DNA of 42,110 bases from an uncultured Clostridia bacterium (GCA_946567425.1 CAMNXF010000021.1:1-42110), one strand, 5' to 3'; numbered from the stretch's first letter, positions 32,894 to 41,854 are shown. Notes: generated from the sequence alone by a model not told the origin. A program made the numbers and translations.

Positions 32894-33970
32894 ATGGCAA
32901 TTTACAAGGACAGCAATGGAACTTGGCGCGCGGTTTACCGCTACACCGATTGGACGGGTGAGCGAAAACAGACGCAAAAACGAGGCTTCGCCACAAAGCG
33001 CGAGGCGCAGGCTTGGGAGCGTGAGCAGCTTAACAAGCTCACATCAGACCTCGATATGATGTTCGGGAGCTTTGTGGACGTTTACACCGAGGACATCAAG
33101 AAAAGGCTCAAAGAGAACACTTGGCACACTAAAGAGCATATTATCCGCACAAAAATTCTCCCTTATTTCAAAGACCGAAAAATCGGCGATATTCAAGCGA
33201 AAGATATAATTGCTTGGCAGAATGAAATAATGGGGCAGACCGACAAAAACGGCAAGCCGTATTCTCCCGTGTATTTAAAAACGGTACATAATCAAATGAG
33301 CGCGATTTTTAATCACGCTGTTAAGTTCTACGGATTGTCGGCAAATCCCGCCGCTAAAGCGGGGAATATGGGCAAGGAAAAAACTCGCGAAATGCTATTT
33401 TGGACGCAGGACGAGTATAAGAAATTTGCCGAGGCGGTAATGGATAAGCCGATGTCGTTTTACGCGTTTGAAATGCTCTATTGGTGCGGTATCAGAGAGG
33501 GTGAGCTGCTTGCGCTCACTCCCGCCGATTTCGATTTTGAGAAGATGACGGTTTCAATCACGAAGTCCTATCAGCGCATTAACGGGCGCGACATCATCAC
33601 CGACCCCAAGACCGCAAAAAGCGTAAGGACAATCAAAATGCCCGACTTCCTCTCGGACGAGATACAGGACTTCATTGGGCAGATATACGGTATCAAGCCG
33701 AATGACAGGTTGTTTCAGATTACAAAACATTATCTGAAACACGAAATGGTGCGCGGCTCAAAGACGGCAGGGGTAAAGCGTATAAGAATTCACGATCTGA
33801 GGCATAGCGCAATCTCACTCTTGATTGAAATGGGATTTTCAGCAGTAGCGATAGCAGACAGGGTTGGTCACGAAAGCATTGACATCACCTATCGGTACGC
33901 TCACCTGTTCCCGTCAACGCAGAACGAAATGGCAGACAAATTAAGCAATTTGAGAAAGGAGAGCGAATAA
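32894..33970 (+). CDS. int: Tyrosine recombinase integrase
   Basis: 358 residues. An N-terminal arm-binding domain (GTWRAVYRYTDWTGERKQT) is followed by a SAM-like core-binding domain and the catalytic domain. Catalytic residues are readable as Arg about 200 (CGIREGELLAL), His300-x-x-Arg303 (HDLRHS), His about 325 (VGHESI) and the nucleophile Tyr about 334 (YRYAHL). It should insert the element at the guaA end by recombination between the 13-bp repeats; the TGGCAAC repeats near both ends suit its arm-binding domain. Confidence 0.96.
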   Translation: MAIYKDSNGTWRAVYRYTDWTGERKQTQKRGFATKREAQAWEREQLNKLTSDLDMMFGSFVDVYTEDIKKRLKENTWHTKEHIIRTKILPYFKDRKIGDIQAKDIIAWQNEIMGQTDKNGKPYSPVYLKTVHNQMSAIFNHAVKFYGLSANPAAKAGNMGKEKTREMLFWTQDEYKKFAEAVMDKPMSFYAFEMLYWCGIREGELLALTPADFDFEKMTVSITKSYQRINGRDIITDPKTAKSVRTIKMPDFLSDEIQDFIGQIYGIKPNDRLFQITKHYLKHEMVRGSKTAGVKRIRIHDLRHSAISLLIEMGFSAVAIADRVGHESIDITYRYAHLFPSTQNEMADKLSNLRKESE

Positions 33971-33971
33971 T

Positions 33972-34295
33972 ATGTCAGCAAAAAATCTTGATAACAAAGG
34001 AAGATTTCGCGGAAAGATAGTATCGTTCCGTTGCTCCGAGGAAGAAAGCGCGCTGCTTGACGCGGCGGTTAAACTGTCGGGGTTTACCAAGCAGGACTAC
34101 ATCATCAGCAAGGTAACGAACCACGAGGTTGTTGTTCAGCCGAACACGCGAGTGTATAAGGCACTAAAGGACAAGCTCGAAGAAGTTCTTGCAGAGCTGA
34201 GAAGAATTGAAAGCGGCGGCGCGGTTGACAGCGATTTGCTTGAGGTGATACGGCTTATCAGCACCACGCTCGGCGATATGAAAGGAGATACCTAA
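33972..34295 (+). CDS. RHH-type mobilization (relaxosome accessory) protein
   Basis: 107 residues. The segment GKIVSFRCSEEESALLDAAV followed by KLSGFTKQDYII is the ribbon-helix-helix pattern of MobC-like relaxosome proteins, which bind near the transfer origin and assist the relaxase. The rest is a Leu/Glu-rich helix. It starts two bases after the integrase stop and its end overlaps the next gene (TAATG), so it is in the integrase operon. Confidence 0.75.
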   Translation: MSAKNLDNKGRFRGKIVSFRCSEEESALLDAAVKLSGFTKQDYIISKVTNHEVVVQPNTRVYKALKDKLEEVLAELRRIESGGAVDSDLLEVIRLISTTLGDMKGDT

Positions 34296-35422
34296 TGACA
34301 GAAAATGAAAAGACCGCCTTGAACTCATCTATTGGCGCAGATGAAAGGCAGTCCTTAAGTGACAATTCTATTATAGCACAATCCGACGAAAAAAGCAATA
34401 CCGATTTTTACAAAATGATGGTAAGGCAGATGATAGACCCAACGTATCTTCCGACTATCTCAATGCCCGAACTCTACGAGAATGTGTATGACAGCAAGCC
34501 GCTGATCGTCGAGGGTCTGCTTTACGCAGGTACATATCTTTTTGTGGGAGCGCCGAAAGTCGGAAAAAGTTTCTTTATGCTCCAACTCGCCTACCACGTC
34601 AGCACGGGAATACCTTTATGGGAATATTCTGTGCGTAAAGGCTCGGTGCTGTACCTTGCGTTAGAGGACGATTACCACCGACTGCAAGAGCGACTATACC
34701 GAATGTTCGGAACGGACTGCGCTCTAGACTTGCATTTTTCGGTAACGGCTCGGCAGCTCGGCAAAGGACTGAACGAGCAGTTGCAAGGCTTTATAACCGA
34801 ACATAAAGATACAAGGTTAATCATTATTGACACGCTCCAAAAGGTGCGCGAGATCGGCGGCGAGAGTTACAGCTACGGCTCGGATTACGACATAATCACG
34901 CAATTAAAGCAGTTTGCTGATAGCTATAAAATCTGCTTGCTGCTCGTTCATCATACCCGAAAGCAAAAGGCAGATGATGCCTTTGATATGATTTCGGGAA
35001 CTAACGGATTACTTGGCGCGGCTGACGGAGCTTTTCTCTTATACAAACAGAAGCGCACTTCAAACAAGGCTGTGCTTGAAATATCCGGGCGCGATCAGCA
35101 AGACCAAAAGATAAACCTCGTGCGGAATGAGGAAAAGCTCTGTTGGGATTTTGAGAGCGCGGAAACCGAACTTTGGAAAGAACCGCCAGACCCGCTTTTA
35201 GAAGAAATCGCAGCGTTGATTACGGAAGACTGCCCCGAATGGAGCGGCACGGCAACCGAATTATCGGAAAGGCTACGCACGGATATTCCCGTGAATATGC
35301 TTACAAAGCGGCTTAACGTCTGTTCGGGTAAGCTGAAAAACAACTATGGAATAGAATATCGGAGCTGTCGCACACACGATAGTCGAAAAATTGAGTTTAG
35401 GCGATTGCAAAGCGATTTGTGA
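34295..35422 (+). CDS. RepA-like AAA/RecA-fold ATPase
   Basis: 375 residues. Walker A GAPKVGKS near 85-92, Walker B-type LIIIDTLQKV near 170, and LLLVHHTRKQKADD near 210 define the RepA/AAA_25 group of hexameric replicative-helicase-like ATPases found on plasmids and mobilizable elements. The C-terminal 100 residues look like a winged-helix region. It may support replication of the excised circle. The 20-base inverted repeat that begins directly at its stop codon would be a natural origin for it. Confidence 0.85.
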   Translation: MTENEKTALNSSIGADERQSLSDNSIIAQSDEKSNTDFYKMMVRQMIDPTYLPTISMPELYENVYDSKPLIVEGLLYAGTYLFVGAPKVGKSFFMLQLAYHVSTGIPLWEYSVRKGSVLYLALEDDYHRLQERLYRMFGTDCALDLHFSVTARQLGKGLNEQLQGFITEHKDTRLIIIDTLQKVREIGGESYSYGSDYDIITQLKQFADSYKICLLLVHHTRKQKADDAFDMISGTNGLLGAADGAFLLYKQKRTSNKAVLEISGRDQQDQKINLVRNEEKLCWDFESAETELWKEPPDPLLEEIAALITEDCPEWSGTATELSERLRTDIPVNMLTKRLNVCSGKLKNNYGIEYRSCRTHDSRKIEFRRLQSDL

Positions 35423-35498
35423 CAGCTCGTGACGGCTGTGACAGCATAAACGAGAGTAGGCACGGTATCTGAATAACCGTCACAGCCGTCACGAACTG
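35423..35498. repeat. Large inverted repeat, candidate replication or transfer origin
   Basis: 35423-35442 and 35479-35498 are inverted copies with 19 of 20 bases paired (core CGTGACGGCTGTGAC) around a 36-base centre. The left arm also has TGTGACAGC directly repeated at 35418 and 35437. It starts at the end of the RepA-like gene. Confidence 0.65.
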
Positions 35499-35536
35499 AC
35501 GCGCCCGCATAAATAAAGACTTTGAAAGGAGTTTCT

Positions 35537-35698
35537 ATGAAACAGATGATTATAACGATAGCGGCATTAACAGTAGGTGCGGGAGCTGCGCTCTTGTTCC
35601 TCTCACGCTCATCAGCTCGGCGAACACATAAACCTCGAATGACATTCAGAGAACTTTATGAAGATAATCTTTGCGATGGGGGTAATTTGTTCGACTAG
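35537..35698 (+). CDS. Small single-pass membrane protein
   Basis: 53 residues: an N-terminal membrane helix (MIITIAALTVGAGAALLFL, residues 4-22), a basic stretch (SRSSARRTHKPR) and an acidic C-terminus (RELYEDNLCDGGNLFD). GAAAGGAG lies at ideal distance from the ATG at 35537. The basic residues after the helix suggest that the tail is cytoplasmic. Found between the ATPase and the relaxase; no family is recognised. Confidence 0.65.
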   Translation: MKQMIITIAALTVGAGAALLFLSRSSARRTHKPRMTFRELYEDNLCDGGNLFD

Positions 35699-35751
35699 GA
35701 GCGGGGATTGCAAAGGGGTGCTAACGCCCGTTGCCCCTCGGAGAGCGCCTG

Positions 35752-35827
35752 TACCTTTGATAGTGATTGTAGCGCAGCGGAGATTGCTGTCAAAGGTACT
35801 ATGGCGTTACTTTCGGCACGAAAGTAA
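35752..35827. promoter_or_regulatory. Hairpins before the relaxase, oriT candidate
   Basis: Two perfect inverted repeats: GTACCTTTGA (about 35750-35759) with TCAAAGGTAC (35789-35799 region), and TTACTTTC with GAAAGTAA (35807-35827, 5-base loop). A relaxase gene follows within 50 bases, the usual place for a transfer origin. No nick-site consensus was identified. Confidence 0.4.
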
Positions 35828-35876
35828 AAAGAGCGCGGCTAAGATGAAAGTTACCAAACGAAAGGAGATGATTGTT

Positions 35877-37226
35877 ATGGCAAAGACGATTTCCCACTGT
35901 CAAGGCAAAGGCAGCCTCACGCATAACAGGCGAACGTTCAGCGCAAATAACGTTGACGTATCCCGCACGAAAGATAATGTGGTTTTCGTTGACCAACCTA
36001 TCGAGCAAGCCTACGATGAAATCTTCGGCTCGGCGGTCGAGCGATATAACGCTAAACAGAAACGAGCCGACCGAAAAATAAAGACCAACTATTTTGAACA
36101 CGCCTTTAACCGTAAATCGCCACCGCCTTATGTGGTGACTTCGGCGGACAAGAGAAAAAGTTTCTACGAGGATGTTGTGCAGATCGGAACTATGGACGAT
36201 ACGGGTGTTGGCTCTCTCGACGGACAAATAGCCGCTGAGTGTCTTAAAATATACGCACAGGGTTTTCAAGAGCGTAACCCGAATTTCCACGTTTTCTTTT
36301 CAGTCTTGCACTTGGACGAAAAAACTCCGCACCTGCACATCGACTACATTCCTGTAGGGCATTACAAGCAGGGAGTTGATACGCAGAATGGTCTGGCGCA
36401 AGCCCTCAAAGAAATGGGTTACGGTACAGGCAAGGACGCTATAAACCGCTGGAGATTGGCTGAACGCGCGGTTCTGGAGGAAATCTGCAAGGCGCACGGA
36501 ATTGAGATCTCCGCTCCCGAAAAATCTCGCGGAAGTCTGACGGTCGAGCAGTACAAGGAGTACGCTGAACTGAAAGAAAAAACTGAGGAACAGCGGCAGG
36601 AAGTCAAGCACCTCGACAGCGAAATCGGCAGCAAGAACCTGATTTTGGAGTGGCGCGAACAAGCTATCGAGAATGCCGAAAACGAGCTTGAACAGCTTGG
36701 AACGGAGCTGCAAGAAAAGCGTGAGGGCGTAGAACAGCTTGAAACGGAGCTCACCGAAAAGAGTGCGGCTCTCTCGGAAACGTCATCAGCGCTTGCCGAT
36801 AATCGGACGCTGTTGAAAGAGAGCGCTGAAAAGGTTTCTCAAATCAAGGACGTTGACAGCATTGAAACGGGTAAGACACTTATCGGCGGCAAGGTTACGG
36901 TATCACAGGAGGATTACGGTAAGTTGACAGAACTTGCCAAGAAACAGATAGCTGCCGAGAGCAAAGAGGATTTTCTGAAACGGCGGATTTCCACGCTTGA
37001 AACAGAGAACGGCAGTCTTTCAAAAGAAAAGGAACAGCTTACGGCGCAAGTGGCAGATCTGAAAAGAGAAAAAGCCGCAACTAACATTGAACTTGCAAAG
37101 GTGCGCTCGGAGCGGGATAATCTTCGGCGGCAGCTTGACAGGATTATGGAGTTTATCAAGAGTTTGGGGCTGGTGGAGAAGCTGCAAGCATTCCTAAATC
37201 CGAGAGCGCAGGGGCAGCATAGATGA
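35877..37226 (+). CDS. MobV/Pre-type relaxase
   Basis: 449 residues. The N-terminal Mob/Pre domain opens with AKTISHCQGKGSLTHNRR and carries the histidine metal-binding motif LHLDEKTPHLHIDYIPVG near residues 143-160. The C-terminal half (about 210-440) is a long coiled coil of Glu/Lys/Leu heptads. It should nick the transfer origin so the element can be mobilised by a helper conjugation system. The ATG at 35877 has AAAGGAG about ten bases upstream; the open frame extends to 35658, but that part crosses the hairpin region and is not Mob-like. Confidence 0.92.
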   Translation: MAKTISHCQGKGSLTHNRRTFSANNVDVSRTKDNVVFVDQPIEQAYDEIFGSAVERYNAKQKRADRKIKTNYFEHAFNRKSPPPYVVTSADKRKSFYEDVVQIGTMDDTGVGSLDGQIAAECLKIYAQGFQERNPNFHVFFSVLHLDEKTPHLHIDYIPVGHYKQGVDTQNGLAQALKEMGYGTGKDAINRWRLAERAVLEEICKAHGIEISAPEKSRGSLTVEQYKEYAELKEKTEEQRQEVKHLDSEIGSKNLILEWREQAIENAENELEQLGTELQEKREGVEQLETELTEKSAALSETSSALADNRTLLKESAEKVSQIKDVDSIETGKTLIGGKVTVSQEDYGKLTELAKKQIAAESKEDFLKRRISTLETENGSLSKEKEQLTAQVADLKREKAATNIELAKVRSERDNLRRQLDRIMEFIKSLGLVEKLQAFLNPRAQGQHR

Positions 37227-37231
37227 TGATA

Positions 37232-37275
37232 GGGCGGTACACCGAGAGAGTGCCGCCTGATATTTTCTTTTCAGA
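37232..37275 (+). terminator. Weak terminator after the relaxase
   Basis: GGCGGTAC pairs with GTGCCGCC (one G-U) around ACCGAGAGA, followed by TGATATTTTCTTTT. Confidence 0.5.
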
Positions 37276-37280
37276 CCTGT

Positions 37281-37598
37281 CTATTCTTGTAATAAACCTT
37301 GCAGATATGACAGCAACTTTGCCCTCTGCATTTCATCAAGACGCTTAAAGTCAAAGATAAGTTGTTTCTCGGTATCGGACAGACGGCTGTCGGAGATGTT
37401 TTGTTTGCTGTCGCTCATTTCAAGCAGGTAGTCTGTTGAAACGTGAAAATATGCAGCAATATTTTTGATAGTTTGAATATCGGGGTCTGTCTGCCCAAGC
37501 TCATATTTGCTTATGGTCGCTTGAGATACATTAAGTTCAAACGATAATCGCTGTTGACTTAAGTGTTTTGCCTCTCTAAGTTCTTTTATTCGTTGCAT
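37281..37598 (-). CDS. Xre-family regulator
   Basis: About 105 residues. The N-terminal helix-turn-helix reads KELREAKHLSQQRLSFELNV, SQATISKYELGQTDPD, KNIAAYFHVSTDYLLEM, the standard Xre/Cro pattern; the tail is a short Leu-rich helix. Several starts are possible (37610, 37604, 37598); I prefer the last because GGTGATG lies just upstream. It is divergent from the SLOG and restriction-modification genes and may act like the controller proteins that time restriction expression, which is inference. Confidence 0.85.
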   Translation of the reverse strand: MQRIKELREAKHLSQQRLSFELNVSQATISKYELGQTDPDIQTIKNIAAYFHVSTDYLLEMSDSKQNISDSRLSDTEKQLIFDFKRLDEMQRAKLLSYLQGLLQE

Positions 37599-37652
37599 TT
37601 TCATCACCATTATTATTTTATAATTTTTTAGAATATATTTTATTCATATTAG

Positions 37653-37681
37653 TTGTAATATTTAATCGGTTATGTTATAAT
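37653..37681 (+). promoter_or_regulatory. Promoter of the SLOG gene
   Basis: TTGTAA (37653-37658), 17 bases, TATAAT (37676-37681), 30 bases before the ATG at 37712. Confidence 0.65.
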
Positions 37682-37711
37682 AGATATTACCAAATGGAAT
37701 GGAGCGATAGT

Positions 37712-38197
37712 ATGAGCACAATATGTTTTACGGGTCACAGAAACGTTAAAGAAACTCCCGAACTTAAAGAAAGGCTTACTAAACAACTTGAAACGCTGAT
37801 TGGTGAGGGCGCGGAGATATTCTTGTCGGGAATGGCAAGGGGTTGGGATTTGATATGTGCAGCCGTTGTTCTTGAATTTCGTGAGCGTTACCCAAATATC
37901 AAGCTGCACTTAATTCTCCCCTGTCCTTCTGATGAACAAACAGCGGATTGGTGCGACAGTGACAAAGCGGAGTACAGCCGCATTTTTGACTTGGCAGACA
38001 GAGTGGAGATTTGCTCGGAGCATTACTTTGACGGTTGTATGAAAGTGCGTAATCAGCAGCTTGTGGACTTAGCGGACGTGTGCGTGTGCTATTTCAATGA
38101 AAGCAACAAAAGGAGCGGTACAGGACAGACGGTTAGAATGGCACGAAAGAGGGAGATTAAGATAATAAATGTCTTTGAACTTTGTGGGCATATTTAA
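37712..38197 (+). CDS. SLOG-family (DUF1273/YspA-like) protein
   Basis: 161 residues of Rossmann-like fold: the opening TICFTGHRNV, EGAEIFLSGMARGWDLICA, IKLHLILPCPSDEQTADW, VRNQQLVDLADVCVCYF and GTGQTVRMARKREIKII. These are the landmarks of the SLOG superfamily (DprA/LOG-like), whose members bind or cleave nucleotides or ADP-ribose derivatives and often sit in conflict systems. GGAG precedes the ATG at 37712. It stands alone between the mobilization genes and the restriction-modification pair, with separate promoters, so a link to either is unproven. Confidence 0.8.
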   Translation: MSTICFTGHRNVKETPELKERLTKQLETLIGEGAEIFLSGMARGWDLICAAVVLEFRERYPNIKLHLILPCPSDEQTADWCDSDKAEYSRIFDLADRVEICSEHYFDGCMKVRNQQLVDLADVCVCYFNESNKRSGTGQTVRMARKREIKIINVFELCGHI

Positions 38198-38206
38198 CAC
38201 TTTTGC

Positions 38207-38277
38207 TTGACATTCTTTGTGCAAAATATATAATTTTGTTTAAAAGTCTTTACAAAATAATAAATAATTGATATAAT
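38207..38277 (+). promoter_or_regulatory. Two promoters for the restriction-modification genes
   Basis: TTGACA (38207-38212) with TATAAT (38229-38234, 16-base spacer), and TTTACA (38249-38254) with TATAAT (38272-38277, 17-base spacer). A further TTATAATGG lies at about 38288. The ATG is at 38311. Confidence 0.6.
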
Positions 38278-38310
38278 AAAAATAATGTTATAATGGGGTA
38301 GGTATATGTT

Positions 38311-40332
38311 ATGGCTGAAAGAAAACTGATAGTAATTCCTGAAGGAAAAATATGCGATTATGTTGACGGGAAATTTCGTTCTGATACGCCCGAAGAATAT
38401 GTAAGACAAACTATTGAAAAGCGTCTTGTAAACGAACATAAGTATCAGCGCAGCCAAATTCATATTGAGTTTACTTTGAAACTCGGCTCTCGCAAGCCTC
38501 GTGCTGATATCGTAATATTTGGTAACAGTAGTGATGAACACACGCAAGAAAACATACGGCTTATTATAGAGTGTAAAAGAGAAACAGTTGATGCTCGCAA
38601 CGCCAAAGACGGTATTGAACAGTTAAAATCATATATGTCAGCTTGTCCCAACTGTGAGTGGGGTATGTGGACTAATGGAAAACAGAAAGAGGTTTTTCGC
38701 AAATATATTAGTGAAAATGGCTCTATTCGCTTTATGGAATATAACGATATTCCTTCTGCTGATGGTAATCTTGACGATATTAACCGTCCATCAAGAACGT
38801 CGTTAAAGAATGCGTCGGGCGATAATCTGTTGTTTGTATTCAAGACCTGTCACAATCACATCTATGTTAATGACGGTTTGCAAAAACAACCTGCTTTTTT
38901 CGAGTTGTTAAAGGTCATTTTTTGTAAAATTGAAGATGAGCGTAACATCCCAGCTCCGCTTGATTTTTACACTACGTCTGACGAGCGCTCTAATCCTGAC
39001 GGTCAACTTACCGTGCAAAAACGAATTTCAAAAATTTTTGAGCGCGTTAAGAAGAAGCACGGCAAGATATTTGATGCAAACGAAGAAATCAAGTTGAAAC
39101 CCCGCAGCCTTGCTTACATTGTGAGCGAATTGCAAAAATATAGCCTACTTAATACTAATATTGACATAAAGGGCAAAGCTTATGAAGAGATAGTCGGTGC
39201 TAACCTTCGCGGCGATAGAGGAGAATTTTTCACGCCAAGAAATGTAATGAAAATGGTTGTAGAAATGATTAACCCGAAAATCGGAGAGCGGGTTTTAGAT
39301 AGTTCTTGCGGCACGGGTGGCTTTTTGGTTACTGCTATGACACATACAATAACTCAATTGGAGCAAGAGTATACAAAGCAAATGGGCAACCCAAGAATAG
39401 AATGGGATAGCAATACTGTTCTTACATTTAACGACAAAATTTCTGAGCTGGCAAGGGAGAATTTCTTCGGGTTTGACATAAATCCCGACCTTGTAAAAGC
39501 CACAAAAATGAATATGGTAATGAATAATGACGGTAGCGGGAATATTCTACAAATAAATTCTCTTTTACCACCACACGAATGGTCAGATAATTTTCGTACA
39601 AAACTTGCAGATGCGCTGGGTATTCAAAAAAGTGCAATTCGTAACCACACCACAATAGCTTTTTTTGACATTATTGTCACAAATCCTCCGTTCGGAAGTA
39701 AAATCCCGATCAAGGATAAGAACATTCTCGAACAGTATGAGCTTGCCCATACTTGGTCGCTGGACAAGAAAACAGGTGTTTGGACAATGACGGATAGACT
39801 ACAATCATCTGTTCCTCCTGAAATACTTTTTATTGAACGCTGCACACAATTCCTTGTTCCAAATGGAAGAATGGGTATCGTTTTGCCTGACTCAATTCTT
39901 GGCTCTCCGGGGCTTGGTTATATACGTGAATGGCTTATTCAAAATCATCGTATTATTGCAAGCATTGATCTACACGCCGATACTTTTCAGCCAAGGAATG
40001 GTACACAAACCTCGGTGCTGATATTGCAAAAGAAAACGCAGGAACAGAAAGACAAAGAAGAAAAAAGCGGCACTATGTACGATTATAACATATTTATGGC
40101 TATGGTTGAAAAGGTAGGTCACGACAAGCGTGGCAATCCTTTATTTAAGCGCGATAAAGAGGGAAACGAGATACTTGTGCCTGAAAAGGATAATGTTTAT
40201 GTTATGGAGCCCACAGCAGACGGCGATATGACAGTAGCTCACGAACATCAGACAAAGGTTGACGATGACCAGACCCCCGATGTTCCAAAGATATTTATGG
40301 AGTGGAAAAGGCAGGAGGGTTTGTCGTGGTAA
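38311..40332 (+). CDS. Nuclease-methyltransferase fusion of a two-gene restriction-modification system
   Basis: 673 residues. The N-terminus (about 25-140) resembles the HsdR N-terminal nuclease domain, with a PD-(D/E)xK pattern readable as Glu53, Asp66 (RADIVIFG) and Glu87-x-Lys89 (IIECKRE). The remainder is an HsdM-type N6-adenine methyltransferase: GEFFTPRNVMKMV, motif I VLDSSCGTGGFL near 328-339 and motif IV NPPFG near 457. A specificity subunit follows and no separate hsdR or helicase motor is present. This matches BcgI-like type IIB systems, where one A subunit both cuts and methylates. The alternative, a type I HsdM with an inactive nuclease domain, cannot be excluded. Markedly AT-rich. 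Confidence 0.85.
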   Translation: MAERKLIVIPEGKICDYVDGKFRSDTPEEYVRQTIEKRLVNEHKYQRSQIHIEFTLKLGSRKPRADIVIFGNSSDEHTQENIRLIIECKRETVDARNAKDGIEQLKSYMSACPNCEWGMWTNGKQKEVFRKYISENGSIRFMEYNDIPSADGNLDDINRPSRTSLKNASGDNLLFVFKTCHNHIYVNDGLQKQPAFFELLKVIFCKIEDERNIPAPLDFYTTSDERSNPDGQLTVQKRISKIFERVKKKHGKIFDANEEIKLKPRSLAYIVSELQKYSLLNTNIDIKGKAYEEIVGANLRGDRGEFFTPRNVMKMVVEMINPKIGERVLDSSCGTGGFLVTAMTHTITQLEQEYTKQMGNPRIEWDSNTVLTFNDKISELARENFFGFDINPDLVKATKMNMVMNNDGSGNILQINSLLPPHEWSDNFRTKLADALGIQKSAIRNHTTIAFFDIIVTNPPFGSKIPIKDKNILEQYELAHTWSLDKKTGVWTMTDRLQSSVPPEILFIERCTQFLVPNGRMGIVLPDSILGSPGLGYIREWLIQNHRIIASIDLHADTFQPRNGTQTSVLILQKKTQEQKDKEEKSGTMYDYNIFMAMVEKVGHDKRGNPLFKRDKEGNEILVPEKDNVYVMEPTADGDMTVAHEHQTKVDDDQTPDVPKIFMEWKRQEGLSW

Positions 40333-41792
40333 GCAACCTTGCAAGCGCCGTTGATAACAATGGTTACAATCAAATAAAAATAGCTGAAGCACCTGTAAAG
40401 TGGTGTTCTGTTTCGTTGTCTGAAATTGTTTCAAGAGGAAAGCGACTTGAAGCTAGTGTTTTTGATGTCGAGGCTAAACAGGCTCACGAAGTTATACAGC
40501 AAAATAAATTTGGGTGTATTCAATTGTTAGGCGAAAATGGAACAATTAAAAGCGCCTATTATCCAGGACGTTTTAAACGAATATATTGTAATAAATATAA
40601 TGGTGAGCCTTTCTTTTTACCTTCACAAATGGCAGATATTAACCCTAAACCTGAAAAATGGATATCAAAATTAACTAAATGTGATATATCAGAGTTGCGC
40701 TTAAAAGAAAACACCTTACTTCTTACTCGCTCAGGTACAATTGGCACAATTGCACTTGTTTCAAAAGCAATATACGGAACTGTATTTTCTGATGATGTAA
40801 TACGTGTTACATTTAAAGAAGTAATTGATTTGGGATATACATATACATTTTTGAAATCAAAAATTGGGAACAAAGTTTTGACAACCAACGGTTATGGTTC
40901 TGTTATTACCCATTTAGAACCTGAACATTTAATGAATGTTGCTATCCCCAATGCTCCTACGAAAATCAAGGAAAAAATTCACAATTTGATAATGCAATCT
41001 TATGAACTGCGTGATGAGTCAAACGATTTAATTGATGAGGCAACAAAGCTGTTGGTTGAAGAACTTCACCTTCCCGATATAAGCGAATTTGAAAATAATG
41101 TTGCTCCTGTTGAAACATTTAATGTTAAACTTAGCAATATAAATGGCAGAATTGACGCGTCCTATCACGTGCCTATTGTAGATGCAATTACGGCTCATCT
41201 GCATAAATATGCCGCTGAGGTTACTACTGTTGGTGATAAGCGAATTAGCAGCGGCATTATATTGCCGGGAAGATTTAAGCGCGTATATGTTGGTGAAGAA
41301 TATGGTCGTGTTTTTATTGGTGGAAAGCAAATAAGTGAACTTGACCCTATAAACAAAAAATACCTTTCTATGGTTCATCACAAGAACAGGATTGCAGACC
41401 AACTGGAACTTCACGAAAATATGACGCTAATAACTTGCAGCGGAACAATAGGTAAAGTTGCATTTGTGGGAAAACATTGGGAAAATTGGACGGCAAATCA
41501 ACATATAATTCGTGTAATTCCTGCCAATGAGGAAATTGCGGGTTATCTAAATATTTTCCTTGCCTCGGATTATGGACATCAATTGATAGTTCGATATACA
41601 TACGGCTCTGTTGTGGATGAAATTGATGATTATCACGTAAGCCGAGTGGCTATACCGCTACTTAAAAATAAAGAAATACAAGATAAAATTAACTCTTTGG
41701 CATTATCGGCTAATAAAAAACGCTATGAGGCATATAAACTCGAACAGCAGGCATTGATGATAATGGATAATGAGGTTATATATGCAAAATAA
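40326..41792 (+). CDS. Restriction-modification specificity (HsdS-like) subunit
   Basis: 488 residues with two target-recognition domains. Each half has a variable region and the characteristic GTIG-containing strand (LLLTRSGTIGTIALVS in the first, LITCSGTIGKVAFVG in the second), separated and followed by helical regions (KIKEKIHNLIMQSYELRDES and NKEIQDKINSLALSANKK) that form the spacer rods. It should define the bipartite DNA target for the fused enzyme. GTG start at 40326 preceded by AGGAGGG; it overlaps the end of the upstream gene by seven bases, so the two are translationally coupled. Confidence 0.88.
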   Translation: MVSNLASAVDNNGYNQIKIAEAPVKWCSVSLSEIVSRGKRLEASVFDVEAKQAHEVIQQNKFGCIQLLGENGTIKSAYYPGRFKRIYCNKYNGEPFFLPSQMADINPKPEKWISKLTKCDISELRLKENTLLLTRSGTIGTIALVSKAIYGTVFSDDVIRVTFKEVIDLGYTYTFLKSKIGNKVLTTNGYGSVITHLEPEHLMNVAIPNAPTKIKEKIHNLIMQSYELRDESNDLIDEATKLLVEELHLPDISEFENNVAPVETFNVKLSNINGRIDASYHVPIVDAITAHLHKYAAEVTTVGDKRISSGIILPGRFKRVYVGEEYGRVFIGGKQISELDPINKKYLSMVHHKNRIADQLELHENMTLITCSGTIGKVAFVGKHWENWTANQHIIRVIPANEEIAGYLNIFLASDYGHQLIVRYTYGSVVDEIDDYHVSRVAIPLLKNKEIQDKINSLALSANKKRYEAYKLEQQALMIMDNEVIYAK

Positions 41793-41836
41793 GTTTAGGC
41801 TTGTTTTTTGAGAGGAGCGTTTAATATAGCAAGCTG

Positions 41837-41854
41837 TGGCAACATTTTGGCAAC
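41837..41854 (+). repeat. Right arm-type repeats (two TGGCAAC)
   Basis: TGGCAAC at 41837 and 41848, an 11-base step as at the left end (31898, 31909). The remaining spacer to the attachment repeat also holds an 8-bp hairpin (ACAAATCT, 41924-41931, with AGATTTGT, 41937-41944). Confidence 0.55.

Noticed and set aside
35658..35876. N-terminal extension of the relaxase
   Set aside because: The extra 73 residues cross hairpins and are not Mob-like; the ATG at 35877 follows AAAGGAG and begins the conserved domain.
38311..40332. Plain type I HsdM
   Set aside because: The first 140 residues carry a separate nuclease-like pattern and no HsdR gene follows; the fused A-subunit reading fits better, although not proven.
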